From: Phaeovulum sp. | GTDB taxonomy: Bacteria; Pseudomonadota; Alphaproteobacteria; Rhodobacterales; Rhodobacteraceae | Assembly (NCBI RefSeq): GCF_030684035.1 | Contig: NZ_JAUXPI010000023.1 | Location: 1-64,000, forward strand | Length of the DNA: 64,000 bases | Reading direction: 5' to 3' | In this document: piece after piece, positions 27,057 to 35,318 of the stretch | Numbering within the stretch: the stretch's first letter is position 1 | How the letters are laid out: each line of letters starts with the position of its first letter | Translations under genes and position numbers: made by a program | Notes under the pieces: model-generated | Databases searched by the model: none | Seen by the model: the letters and a program-made list of their open reading frames with translations, nothing else | What the model was told of the DNA's origin: nothing

Positions 27057-27371
27057 ATGACCACCTTCGACGACCGCGAAAACGCCTTTGAAGCCAAGTT
27101 CGCACTGGATGCGCAGATGCAATTCCGGGCCGAAGCCCGCCGCAACAAGCTGCTCGGCCTCTGGGCGGCTGGTTTGATGGGCAAATCCGAGACCGAGGCC
27201 GCCGCCTACGCCAAGGAAGTCATCGCCGCCGATTTCGAGGAAGCGGGCGATGAGGATGTCTACCGCAAGCTCGCGGGCGACCTTGGGGCACTGGCCGACG
27301 AAGCCACGATCCGCGCCAAGATGGAGGAACTGAAGGCGGTTGCCAAAAAGCAGATCGTCGACGAGATCTGA
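27057..27371 (+). CDS. F1F0 ATP synthase inhibitory zeta subunit (DUF1476)
   Basis: 104 residues. Short helical protein with the N-terminus TTFDDRENAFEAKFALD and the internal RAEARRNKLLGLWAAGLMG of the DUF1476 family, described in Paracoccus denitrificans as the zeta subunit that blocks ATP hydrolysis by F1. The N-terminal region is the inhibitory part in that family. It is divergent from purC and stands alone, away from any atp operon in this window. Confidence 0.9.
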   Translation: MTTFDDRENAFEAKFALDAQMQFRAEARRNKLLGLWAAGLMGKSETEAAAYAKEVIAADFEEAGDEDVYRKLAGDLGALADEATIRAKMEELKAVAKKQIVDEI

Positions 27372-27479
27372 ACCCCACCGCAACGGCCGCCAGCGGCCCA
27401 TGCACCGGCCTCATGTTCATTCTGAGCACTTGGAAATTGCCAAGCCGTGCCCGCCGTGGCATGGCTCTGGCCGAGGTTT

Positions 27480-27496
27480 CGCGGCACCCCGCCGCG
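27480..27496 (+). other. Hairpin ahead of the homocysteine methyltransferase gene
   Basis: A 6-base stem CGCGGC/GCCGCG with an ACCCC loop, ending 26 bases before the ATG at 27523. It may shape the 5' leader. It does not match the conserved cores of SAM-II, SAM-V, SAH or cobalamin riboswitches that I could recall. Confidence 0.35.
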
Positions 27497-27522
27497 CCAC
27501 CGCAAAGGATGAAAGGCCTCCG

Positions 27523-28536
27523 ATGAGCGACGCGCTTTCCCGGCTTCTGGCAGCCCGTGACTGGCTGATGGCCGATGGTGCCACCGGCACCAACCTGTTC
27601 AACATGGGCCTTGCCTCGGGCGAGGCACCCGAGCTTTGGAACGCCGATCAGCCGGAAAAGATCCGCGCGCTCTACCGCTCGGCGGTCGATGCAGGCTCCG
27701 ATATCTTCCTCACCAACTCGTTTGGCGGTAACGCCAGCCGCCTCAAGCTGCACAGCGCGCAAACCCGGGTGCACGAGCTCAACCGCCGCGCCGCAGCGCT
27801 TGGCCGCGAGGTCGCCGATGCGGCGGGCCGCCCGGTGGTGGTGGCAGGCTCGATCGGCCCCACCGGCGACATCTTCGCGCCGATGGGCACCCTCACCCAC
27901 CCGCTTGCGGTCGAGATGTTCCACGAACAGGCCGAGGGGCTGAAGGCGGGCGGGGCCGATGTGCTCTGGGTCGAAACCATTTCCGCGCCCGAGGAATTCA
28001 AGGCGGCGGCCGAGGCCGCGCTGCTCGCAAACATGCCCTGGTGCGGCACCATGAGCTTTGATACCGCCGGGCGCACGATGATGGGCGTCACCTCGGCGCA
28101 ACTGGCGGCGCTGGTGGAAAAACTGCCGAATCCGCCGATCGCCTTCGGCGCGAATTGCGGCGTCGGCGCAAGCGATTTGATGCGCACCATTCTCGGCTTT
28201 GTCGCGGCGGGCAGCGAGCGGCCGATCATCGCCAAGGGCAATGCCGGCATTCCGAAATATCACGACGGCCATATCCACTATGACGGCACCCCCGCGCTGA
28301 TGGCCGAATACGCCGTGCTGGCGCGCGATGCCGGGGCGCGCATCATTGGCGGATGCTGCGGCACCATGCCCGAACATCTCAAGGCCATGCGCGCGGCACT
28401 TGAAACCCGCCCGCGCGGACCGCGCCCGACCGTCGAGGAAATCGCCGCGCATCTGGGGGGGTTTTCCTCGGCCTCGGACGGCACCGGCGATGATGACGGC
28501 CCGACCCGCGAGCGGCGGGGCCGACGGCGCGGCTGA
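27523..28536 (+). CDS. Homocysteine S-methyltransferase module (split methionine synthase or betaine-homocysteine methyltransferase-like)
   Basis: 337 residues. A homocysteine methyltransferase barrel: N-terminal LMADGATGTNLF, and zinc ligands Cys212 (GANCGVG) and Cys278/Cys279 (GGCCGT). The length is that of a stand-alone domain, about a quarter of MetH. The ATG at 27523 is preceded by AAAGG. The next gene encodes a separate B12-binding domain, which makes it more likely to be the homocysteine half of a split MetH than a betaine enzyme; the methyl donor is not shown by sequence. The last ~35 residues are a charged tail (TGDDDGPTRERRGRRR). Confidence 0.87.
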   Translation: MSDALSRLLAARDWLMADGATGTNLFNMGLASGEAPELWNADQPEKIRALYRSAVDAGSDIFLTNSFGGNASRLKLHSAQTRVHELNRRAAALGREVADAAGRPVVVAGSIGPTGDIFAPMGTLTHPLAVEMFHEQAEGLKAGGADVLWVETISAPEEFKAAAEAALLANMPWCGTMSFDTAGRTMMGVTSAQLAALVEKLPNPPIAFGANCGVGASDLMRTILGFVAAGSERPIIAKGNAGIPKYHDGHIHYDGTPALMAEYAVLARDAGARIIGGCCGTMPEHLKAMRAALETRPRGPRPTVEEIAAHLGGFSSASDGTGDDDGPTRERRGRRRG

Positions 28537-28578
28537 GAGGGCGGCGGCCTCCGGCGGGGATATTTTGCCTGAAGCAGT
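28537..28578 (+). repeat. Dispersed palindromic intergenic repeat, copy C
   Basis: GGCGGCGGCCTCCGGCGGGG followed by ATATTTTGCCTGAAGCAGTT, beginning at the stop of the homocysteine methyltransferase gene. It has the same ATATTT and CTGAAGCAG core as the other copies, with a shorter stem, and is nearly identical to copy D. Confidence 0.65.
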
Positions 28579-28680
28579 TGCAGGCGCGCGTCGGTCCCTG
28601 CCCCGCCGATGTCGCAAACTGCCAAGTGGCGCGGGGCCTTTGGCGCAATACCGATACGAACGAGCGCGAGGAGTGCCAGC

Positions 28681-29376
28681 ATGGCCGATGACGACATCAT
28701 CCTTTCCGAACTGAGCGACGACGATCTTGTGCTGCAAATGCACGACGACCTTTATGACGGGCTCCGGGAAGAGATCGAGGAGGGCGTCGAGATTCTGCTT
28801 GGCCGCGGCTGGACCCCTTACGATGTGCTGACCAAGGCACTTGTCGCGGGCATGACCATTGTCGGTGCCGATTTCCGTGATGGCATATTGTTCGTGCCCG
28901 AAGTGCTGCTTGCCGCCAATGCGATGAAGGGCGGAATGGCGATTTTGAAGCCGCTGCTCATCGCCACCGGCGCGCCGCGGATGGGCAAGATGGTGATCGG
29001 CACGGTGAAAGGCGACATCCACGACATCGGCAAGAATCTGGTGGCGATGATGATGGAGGGCGCGGGTTTCGAGGTGGTCGATCTGGGGATCAACAACGCG
29101 GTCGAGAAATACCTTGAGGCGCTGGAGCGCGAGGGGGCGGATATTCTTGGCATGTCGGCGCTTTTGACCACCACCATGCCCTACATGAAGGTCGTGATCG
29201 ACACGATGAAGGAAAAGGGCATGCGCGAAAACTACATCGTGCTGGTCGGTGGCGCGCCCTTGAACGAAGAGTTCGGCCGAGCCATCGGGGCCGATGCCTA
29301 TTGCCGCGATGCCGCCGTGGCGGTGGAAACCGCAAAAAGCTTCATCGCGCGCAAACACAATGCCTTGAACGCCTGA
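28681..29376 (+). CDS. B12-binding corrinoid protein (MtgC/MetH cobalamin-domain type)
   Basis: 231 residues. A helical cap (residues ~20-95, GLREEIEEGVEILLGRG) precedes a Rossmann cobalamin domain with the DxHxxG motif GDIHDIGKN, His114 being the lower cobalt ligand. KGDIHDIGKNLVAMMMEGAG closely matches the MetH cobalamin module as well as MtbC-type corrinoid proteins. It would shuttle a methyl group on cobalamin to the homocysteine enzyme encoded upstream. The folate-binding module and a reactivation protein must be elsewhere. Confidence 0.9.
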   Translation: MADDDIILSELSDDDLVLQMHDDLYDGLREEIEEGVEILLGRGWTPYDVLTKALVAGMTIVGADFRDGILFVPEVLLAANAMKGGMAILKPLLIATGAPRMGKMVIGTVKGDIHDIGKNLVAMMMEGAGFEVVDLGINNAVEKYLEALEREGADILGMSALLTTTMPYMKVVIDTMKEKGMRENYIVLVGGAPLNEEFGRAIGADAYCRDAAVAVETAKSFIARKHNALNA

Positions 29377-29454
29377 ACTGGCGCAGGCGCGGGTGCGAAA
29401 TCTGCTTTCCCTCGCGGCGCGCAAGCACCATATTGGCGGTATCGGAGGTCTGCC

Positions 29455-29613
29455 ATGCCCCTGCCCCATTTCCTGATGCTTCTCGTCGTCGTCATCGCGG
29501 CCGCTGCGGCAACGCTTTGGGTCGCCTCGTCTGCCGGGGTGCCGCTGGCGGCGCTGGCGCTGGCCGCGGTGGTGGGTGCCGCGCTGATCCGGCTCTTGGC
29601 ACGGGTCGAATGA
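29455..29613 (+). CDS. Tiny membrane protein (52 residues) in the B12/methionine operon
   Basis: A 52-residue frame, below the usual cut-off for gene calling. ATCGGAGG stands 5 bases before its ATG, and the stop overlaps the start of the next gene (AATGA). The peptide is hydrophobic throughout, with two short membrane segments (LMLLVVVIAAAAA and ALALAAVVGAALI) and a basic end (RLLARVE). I do not recognise the family. Good ribosome site, overlap and codon use like its neighbours support translation. Confidence 0.7.
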   Translation: MPLPHFLMLLVVVIAAAAATLWVASSAGVPLAALALAAVVGAALIRLLARVE

Positions 29614-30242
29614 CGCTTTCCGATGCGGCGCTGACCGAAGCGGGGCTTGCGCCCACCCGCAAGGGGCGGGTTCTGCTGATCGCCTGCGGCGCGTTGGCGC
29701 GCGAGATACTGGCGCTGAAGGCAGCGAATGGCTGGGATCACCTCGACCTCACCTGCCTGCCCGCCAATCTCCACCTCTGGCCCGAGCGCATCACCGAGGC
29801 CGTCACCGCCGCAGTGACTGAGCACCGCGATGCCTACGCGCGCCTCTTTGTGGTCTATGCCGATTGCGGCACTGGCGGCCTGCTCGCCGCGCGCTGCGCG
29901 GAACTGGGGGTGGAAATGGTCGCGGGGCCGCATTGCTACGCCTTCTACGAAGGTGTGGATGCTTTCGCCGCCCATGCCGAGGCCGAATTCACCGCCTTCT
30001 ACCTCACCGATTTTCTGGTGCGCCAGTTTGATGCCTTTGTCTGGCAGCCGCTTGGCCTCGACCGCCACCCGGAACTGCGCGACAGCTACTTTGGCAATTA
30101 TGACCGGCTGATCTATCAGGCGCAGACCGATGACCCGGCGCTCGATGCCCTTGCCCGCGCGGCAGCGGCACGGCTTGGCCTTCGCTACGAGCGCCGATTT
30201 ACCGGCTATGGCGACCTTGCTCCGGCGCTCGCCCGGCTTTGA
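29610..30242 (+). CDS. DUF1638 protein
   Basis: 210 residues. DUF1638 features: LLIACGALAREI near the N-terminus, CLPANLHLWPERI, FVVYADCGTGGLL, and GPHCYAFYEG, with conserved Cys and His that could bind a metal or cofactor. Family members are often found beside corrinoid methyltransferase genes. Function is unestablished to my knowledge; context suggests a role in B12-dependent methyl transfer. Start overlaps the stop of the 52-residue gene. Confidence 0.85.
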   Translation: MTLSDAALTEAGLAPTRKGRVLLIACGALAREILALKAANGWDHLDLTCLPANLHLWPERITEAVTAAVTEHRDAYARLFVVYADCGTGGLLAARCAELGVEMVAGPHCYAFYEGVDAFAAHAEAEFTAFYLTDFLVRQFDAFVWQPLGLDRHPELRDSYFGNYDRLIYQAQTDDPALDALARAAAARLGLRYERRFTGYGDLAPALARL

Positions 30243-30278
30243 AACTGCTTCAGGCCCAATATCCCCGCCGGAGGCACT
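30243..30278 (-). repeat. Dispersed palindromic intergenic repeat, copy D
   Basis: Read on the minus strand: GTGCCTCCGGCGGGG, ATATTG, then GGCCTGAAGCAGTT. It fills the whole 36-base gap between the convergent DUF1638 and HNH genes, lying just past the HNH stop. Confidence 0.65.
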
Positions 30279-30887
30279 TCAGGCTTCCAGCTCGGCGTCC
30301 CAGTAGAGAAAATCGAGCCAGCTGTCGTGCAGGTGCCCGGGCGGAAAACGGCGACCCATGGCGTTCATGTGTTCGGCATCGGGCGCGCGCGGGGCGTGGC
30401 GCAGGTTCATCCCGGCCTGGCGCAGCGACTTGTTGGCCTTGCGCAGGTTGCAAGGCGCGCAGGCGGCCACGACGTTTTCCCAACTCGTCACCCCGCCACG
30501 TGAGCGCGGCACCACATGGTCGAAGGTGAGATCGCTTGGCGCGCCGCAATACTGGCAGCGAAACTCATCCCGCAGGAAAAGGTTGAAGCGGGTGAAAGCA
30601 ACGCTTTTTTGCGGCTTCACATAGTCTTTCAGCACCACCACCGAAGGTATCCGCAGCGCAAGACGCTGGCTGCGCACCTCGGCGTCATATTCCGCCAGAA
30701 TCGTCACCCGGTCGGCAAACACCGCCTTCACCGCCTCCTGCCACGGCCAGAGCGACAGCGGGTAATAGCTCAGCGGGCGAAAATCGGCATTCAGCACCAG
30801 CGCTGGAAACTGCTTCAGCGCTGACGGCTCGCGCACGAAGCCGGCACGGAAATCATCGGCCCTATGGTGCTCTGCAAGGTCCTTCAT
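30279..30887 (-). CDS. HNH endonuclease family protein
   Basis: 202 residues from the ATG at 30887, which has AGGAG just upstream; earlier in-frame starts at 30917 and 30968 lack one. The HNH core is complete: a CQYC zinc knuckle, LTFDHVVPRSRGG with the catalytic His, the Asn of TSWENVVAAC, and a second CAPC knuckle. About 90 residues before it begin ALVLNADFRPLSYYPLSLWPW, a conserved lead seen in stand-alone chromosomal HNH proteins. No restriction or phage partner is nearby; the cellular role is unknown. Confidence 0.85.
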   Translation of the reverse strand: MKDLAEHHRADDFRAGFVREPSALKQFPALVLNADFRPLSYYPLSLWPWQEAVKAVFADRVTILAEYDAEVRSQRLALRIPSVVVLKDYVKPQKSVAFTRFNLFLRDEFRCQYCGAPSDLTFDHVVPRSRGGVTSWENVVAACAPCNLRKANKSLRQAGMNLRHAPRAPDAEHMNAMGRRFPPGHLHDSWLDFLYWDAELEA

Positions 30888-31025
30888 CGCTCCTGCCTGA
30901 CCCGACACCCGAGGCATGACCCGCCCCGAGCGCACTATATCTTGCGGTTGCGCGAGGGCAAGCGGCAACCCGTCGCCAGCAACAGACTACGCGGCTTTCG
31001 TGACACGAAGGTGACCGCCACGCCG

Positions 31026-31685
31026 CTAGCGCAGCCTTTCGCGCAAGAACGCCAGTGCCACGCTCAGACCGTCGGGCGCAATGCCGTGGCCGGTGCCGCG
31101 CATGACATGGGCATAGGTGTCGAACCCGGCCGAAACCAGCGCGTCACCTGCGCGGCCCATTTCGGCGAAATCGACCATCGGGTCCGCGTCGCCGTGAATG
31201 AGAAGCACCGGCGGTTTCACCCGCGCCTCGGCAGCCAGCCGCTCGGGGCGCAGGAGGCGGCCCGAGAAAGCAACCACTCCAGCCAGAGCTTCTGCGCGGC
31301 GCGGGGCCACATGCAGCGCCATCATCGAGCCTTGCGAAAACCCGACAAGCGCGACTTTTGAAGGGTTTATAGCCGTTTCCTCAAGCAAGGCATCAAGAAA
31401 AGCCTGCAAGTCGTTGGCAGAACCTGATAACCCCGCCTCAGACTCCGCTTCTGACGAGCCGTCGAGCCGCGGGATCGGGAACCATTGCCGCCCGAACGGG
31501 TTTCCGGCGCAGGGTTCGGGGGCGTCGGGGGCAACAAAAAGCGTGTCGGGCAGATGCTGCGCCAGCGGTTCGGCGAGACCCAGAAGATCGGCACCGTCGG
31601 CACCATAGCCGTGCAGAAACACCACCGCCGAGCCTGTCTTGCCCGATGCTGGCGCGCGCCTTCCGGCTTGCAGAACCCGTGTCAT
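31026..31685 (-). CDS. Carboxylesterase/phospholipase (alpha/beta hydrolase, YpfH/EstB type)
   Basis: 219 residues from the ATG at 31685. Alpha/beta hydrolase with LHGYGADGADLLGLA, the nucleophile serine in GFSQGS, the acid in HGDADPMVDF and the histidine in GTGHGIAPDG. This is the phospholipase/carboxylesterase family acting on short-chain esters or lysophospholipids. Its start overlaps the stop of the glycosylase gene (ATGA), so the two are coupled. Confidence 0.88.
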   Translation of the reverse strand: MTRVLQAGRRAPASGKTGSAVVFLHGYGADGADLLGLAEPLAQHLPDTLFVAPDAPEPCAGNPFGRQWFPIPRLDGSSEAESEAGLSGSANDLQAFLDALLEETAINPSKVALVGFSQGSMMALHVAPRRAEALAGVVAFSGRLLRPERLAAEARVKPPVLLIHGDADPMVDFAEMGRAGDALVSAGFDTYAHVMRGTGHGIAPDGLSVALAFLRERLR

Positions 31686-32329
31686 CCCACCCCCTCGCGA
31701 CGTTTTGCCTGCGCGTAATAGGCCCAGAGCAGCCGCGCCGCAACCGCCCGCCACGGGGCCCAGGGTGCGGCCAAGGCGGCGAGTGGCTTTGGTCGCGGCC
31801 GGTCGGGCAGATCGAACAGAAGCCGCGCCGCCTCGGCCAGCGCCAGATCGTCGGGGGCGAACACATCCGCCCGCCCGAGCGCGAACATCAGATACATCTC
31901 GGCGGTCCAGCGCCCGATGCCGGGCAGTGCCACCAGTGTTGCAACCACCGCTTCATTCGGCATCTCGCGCAGTATTGGATATTCAAGCCGCGCCTGGGCG
32001 AGGGCGCTCAGGTAGCGGATTTTCTGCCGCGACAGGCCGCAGCCGCGCAATGCCGCCTCACCTGCCGCCGCAACCGCATCCTCCTGGCCGAAGCCTGCCG
32101 CATCAAGGCGGGCACGGATGGCACGCGCCGAGGCAACGGAGACCTGCTGCCCGATGATCGAATCGCGCAGGGCCAGAAAGCCGTCGGGCACCCGGCGCAG
32201 CGGCAAGGGTCCGATCAGCGGCAATGCGCGCGCAAAGGCCGCCTCGCGCGCTGCAAGCTCTGCGGCGGCGGCGGCCAATTGCGCATCAGTGGTCAGGATC
32301 ACCCCGGGCATGGGGCCAGTCTGGCGCAT
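31682..32329 (-). CDS. DNA-3-methyladenine glycosylase II (AlkA-like)
   Basis: 215 residues. Helix-hairpin-helix glycosylase: IIGQQVSVASARAI in the N-terminal part, the hairpin LPGIGRWTAEMYLMFALG, and the catalytic aspartate in VFAPDDLALAEA. It removes alkylated purines from DNA. It lacks the N-terminal TBP-like domain of E. coli AlkA, as common in short versions. An ATG at 32329 is preferred over the in-frame TTG before it. Divergent from the MFS gene. Confidence 0.9.
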   Translation of the reverse strand: MRQTGPMPGVILTTDAQLAAAAAELAAREAAFARALPLIGPLPLRRVPDGFLALRDSIIGQQVSVASARAIRARLDAAGFGQEDAVAAAGEAALRGCGLSRQKIRYLSALAQARLEYPILREMPNEAVVATLVALPGIGRWTAEMYLMFALGRADVFAPDDLALAEAARLLFDLPDRPRPKPLAALAAPWAPWRAVAARLLWAYYAQAKRREGVG

Positions 32330-32387
32330 CAAGAGAACCGCCGCCAGCCCCCTTTCCCTTTCCGATCCGCCGCGCTAGGCGTTGCGG

Positions 32388-33614
32388 ATGACCGAATCCC
32401 ACCTGCTCATCACCGATTCCCAGGCCCGCCGCAACGTCGTGGTGCTGGTGCTGGCGCAGGCGCTGCTCGGCTCGCAAATGTCGATGATCTTCATTGTCGG
32501 CGGCCTTGCCGGGCAACAGCTTGCGCCCAACCCTTGCTGGGCAACGCTGCCGTTGTCGCTGATCATTCTCGGCTCGCTGCTGACCGCGCAACCGCTCAGC
32601 GCCTTCATGCAGCGCCACGGTCGGCGCGCGGGGTTCATGCTCGCCACTCTGGCGGGGGCCATAGGGGCCGGGCTTGCGGCGCGGGCGCTTTACATCCATT
32701 CCTTCGGGCTCTTCATGCTCGGCAGCTTTCTTTCAGGCATCTACATGTCGGCGCAGGGCTTTTATCGCTTTGCCGCAACCGACGGGGTGCGCAAGGAGTT
32801 TCAGCCCAAGGCGATTTCCTATGTGATGGGCGGCGGTCTGGCGGCGGCGCTGATCGGGCCGCAACTGGCCAAGGCCACGTCAGAGGCACATGTGGTGCCA
32901 TTCATGGCCACCTATCTTGCCATCGTTCTGCTCAACCTGCTCGGGCCGCTGCTGTTCACCTTCCTGCACAGCCCCGAGAGCCATCGCGTCGCCAAGGGCA
33001 CCGCAACGCTGGGCCGGTCGCGGCGCGAGCTGTTGCGCGACCCGGTGATTGCGGTAGCGATCATCTGCGGCATGGTCGCCTATGCGCTGATGAATCTGGT
33101 GATGACATCGACCCCGCTCGCGGTGCTCGGCTGCGGCTACAATCAGGGCAATGCCGCCGACATCGTCTCCGCGCATGTGCTGGCAATGTACCTGCCCGCC
33201 TTCTTCACCGGCCATCTGATCGCGCGGTTCGGGGCGCGGCTGATCGTCGGGCTGGGGCTGGTGATTCTTGCCGCTTCCGGCGCGGTGGCGCTGAGCGGCA
33301 TCGAGCTTGAACGGTTCTTCATCGCGTTGGCGCTGCTTGGCGTCGGCTGGAACTTCGGCTTCATCGGTGCCACTGCCATGCTCACCTCGGCGTACCAGCC
33401 CGAAGAGCGCGGGCGGGTGCAGGGGATCAATGATTTCATCGTGTTCGGCGGCGTTTTTGTGGCCTCGCTGTCATCGGGCAGCCTGATGAACTGCACCGCC
33501 TCGGGCAATGCCGAGGCGGGCTGGCAGGCGGTCAACATGGCGATGCTGCCGTTTCTCGTGCTCGCGGGTGGCGCGCTCATCTGGCTTGTGCTGCGCCCGC
33601 GCGAGGCGCGCTGA
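32388..33614 (+). CDS. MFS transporter
   Basis: 408 residues with twelve hydrophobic segments in two halves. The inter-helix motif after helix 2 is seen as MQRHGRRAGFMLA. QPKAISYVMGGGLAAALIGPQLA and ENFGFIGATAML-like stretches resemble YfmI/YbfB-type exporters. The substrate cannot be inferred and no regulator is adjacent. The ATG at 32388 has no clear ribosome site; an in-frame TTG at 32382 is possible. Confidence 0.85.
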   Translation: MTESHLLITDSQARRNVVVLVLAQALLGSQMSMIFIVGGLAGQQLAPNPCWATLPLSLIILGSLLTAQPLSAFMQRHGRRAGFMLATLAGAIGAGLAARALYIHSFGLFMLGSFLSGIYMSAQGFYRFAATDGVRKEFQPKAISYVMGGGLAAALIGPQLAKATSEAHVVPFMATYLAIVLLNLLGPLLFTFLHSPESHRVAKGTATLGRSRRELLRDPVIAVAIICGMVAYALMNLVMTSTPLAVLGCGYNQGNAADIVSAHVLAMYLPAFFTGHLIARFGARLIVGLGLVILAASGAVALSGIELERFFIALALLGVGWNFGFIGATAMLTSAYQPEERGRVQGINDFIVFGGVFVASLSSGSLMNCTASGNAEAGWQAVNMAMLPFLVLAGGALIWLVLRPREAR

Positions 33615-33665
33615 AGGCCGGGGGCGCTGCCCCCGGACCCCCGGGGTATTTGGACGAAGGAGAAG
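33615..33665 (+). repeat. Dispersed palindromic intergenic repeat, copy E
   Basis: GGCCGGGGGCGCTGCCCCCG hairpin, then GACCCCCGGGGTATTTGG and ACGAAGGAGAAG, directly after the MFS stop and ahead of the convergent pgi end. Its stem could also help end both transcripts. Confidence 0.7.
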
Positions 33666-33707
33666 CGCCAAGCGCGCGTGCCGCAAGGCGCACGGCGGGG
33701 CCGGTGC

Positions 33708-35318
33708 TCAGTGATCGCGGATCGCGCGAATGCGGTTGGCGAGTGCCAGGGTGGAGGCGTCCTTTCCGCCCCCTGCATCTGTTCCGGCCAGGACCGGGGC
33801 CAGTGCCAGTGCCAGCTCCTTGCCCAGTTCCACCCCCCATTGGTCGAAACTGTTGATCCCCAGAATCACCCCTTCGCAGAACACCCGGTGTTCATAAAGC
33901 GCCAGGATACCGCCGAGCACATGCGGCGTCAGCCGCGGATAGAGCAGCGTCGTCGAGGGCCGGTTACCGGGAAACACCCGATGCCGCGCCTGCCGGTCGC
34001 ATTCGACACCGGAAAGCCCGCTGGCCTGCATCAGCTGCGTCGCTTCGGCAAGGCTGCGCCCGCGCATCAGCGCCTCGGACTGCGCCAGGCAGTTGGCGAC
34101 AAGCAGAAGGTGCTGATGGTCAAGCTCCGGCTCGTGGCCCTCGGCGGCCAGCAGAAACTCGCAAGGCACAATGCGGGTGCCCTGGTGGAGCAGCTGGAAG
34201 AAGGCATGCTGGCCGTTGGTGCCGGGCTCGCCCCAGACAATCGGGCCGGAATGGCGCGGCAGATCGCTGCCGTCCATGGCCACGCGCTTGCCGTTACTCT
34301 CCATCTCCAGCTGTTGCAGGTAGGCGGGCAGGCGGCTCAGCCGCTGTTCATAGGGCAGCACCGCGCGGGTGGCGTAGCCGCAGATCTGGTTGTGCCAGAC
34401 CCCCACCAGCGCCAGCAGCACCGGCAGGTTGCGCGCCAGCGGGGCAGCGCGGAAATGCGCATCCATTTCGGCCGCCCCGGCCAGAAACGCCTCGAAATGC
34501 GCCGGGCCGATGGCAAGCATCAGTGGCAGCCCGACCGGACCCCAGACCGAATAGCGACCGCCAACCCAATCGGCAAAACCGAAAACCCGCTCTGGCGCGA
34601 TGCCGAATGCGGCGGTGCGGACAAGATCGCTGGAGACGGCGGCAAATTGCGCCGCAGGGTCTGCCACCTTTGCCGCCATCCACGCCCGCGCGGCGGCGGC
34701 ATTGGTCATGGTCTCAATGGTGGTGAAGGTTTTCGAGGCGACAATGACCAGCGTGGTTTCGGGGTCAAGCGGCCTGAGCACGTCCGCCACCTGCGCGCCA
34801 TCGACGTTGGAGACGAAATGGCAGCGCGGCCCGGTGTGATAGGGAGCAAGCGCCAGCGTGGCCATTGCCGGGCCAAGGTCGGAGCCGCCAATGCCGATAT
34901 TCACCACATCGGTGATCACCCCGCCCTGGCCACGAAACCGGCCTTCGCGCAGATCGCGGGCAAAGGTCACAAGGCGCGCGTGGGTGGCGCGGGTTTCGGC
35001 AAGCACCTCTTGCCCTGCCACCACCAGCCGCCCCTGCATGTTGCGCAAGGCGGTGTGCAGCACGGCGCGACCCTCGGTTTCATTGATCGCGGCCCCGGTG
35101 AACATCGCCTTGCGTCGTGCCTCGACCCCGGCAGTTTCGGCAAGCAAGAGCAGCAGCGCCCGCGCCTCGGCATCGATCCCGGTCTTGGAATAATCGAGGA
35201 GGAAATCGCAGGCCTCGATCGAAAAGCCGCTGGCGCGCGCCGGGTCATCGAACAGCGCCAGCAAAGGGCGCGAAGCGGTGGCGGCGTGGTGGCGGGCAAG
35301 GTCGTTCCAGATGTTCAT
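33708..35318 (-). CDS. pgi: Glucose-6-phosphate isomerase
   Basis: 536 residues, normal length. Family signatures: [30 protein letters not shown], and the substrate-loop [12 protein letters not shown]. It interconverts glucose-6-P and fructose-6-P. The ATG follows the pgl stop with no gap (TGA-ATG), so it is the last gene of zwf-pgl-pgi. In many bacteria of this group glucose goes through Entner-Doudoroff, and Pgi then mainly returns fructose-6-P to the G6P pool. Confidence 0.96.
   Translation of the reverse strand: MNIWNDLARHHAATASRPLLALFDDPARASGFSIEACDFLLDYSKTGIDAEARALLLLLAETAGVEARRKAMFTGAAINETEGRAVLHTALRNMQGRLVVAGQEVLAETRATHARLVTFARDLREGRFRGQGGVITDVVNIGIGGSDLGPAMATLALAPYHTGPRCHFVSNVDGAQVADVLRPLDPETTLVIVASKTFTTIETMTNAAAARAWMAAKVADPAAQFAAVSSDLVRTAAFGIAPERVFGFADWVGGRYSVWGPVGLPLMLAIGPAHFEAFLAGAAEMDAHFRAAPLARNLPVLLALVGVWHNQICGYATRAVLPYEQRLSRLPAYLQQLEMESNGKRVAMDGSDLPRHSGPIVWGEPGTNGQHAFFQLLHQGTRIVPCEFLLAAEGHEPELDHQHLLLVANCLAQSEALMRGRSLAEATQLMQASGLSGVECDRQARHRVFPGNRPSTTLLYPRLTPHVLGGILALYEHRVFCEGVILGINSFDQWGVELGKELALALAPVLAGTDAGGGKDASTLALANRIRAIRDH

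Noticed and set aside
27372-27522. Possible SAM, SAH or cobalamin riboswitch ahead of the homocysteine methyltransferase gene
   Set aside because: Only one 6-base hairpin is visible; none of the conserved riboswitch cores I could recall is present.
27220-29469. 749-codon minus-strand frame opposite the methionine synthase genes
   Set aside because: Mirror frame of homocysteine methyltransferase and corrinoid protein, both with catalytic motifs in the plus strand.
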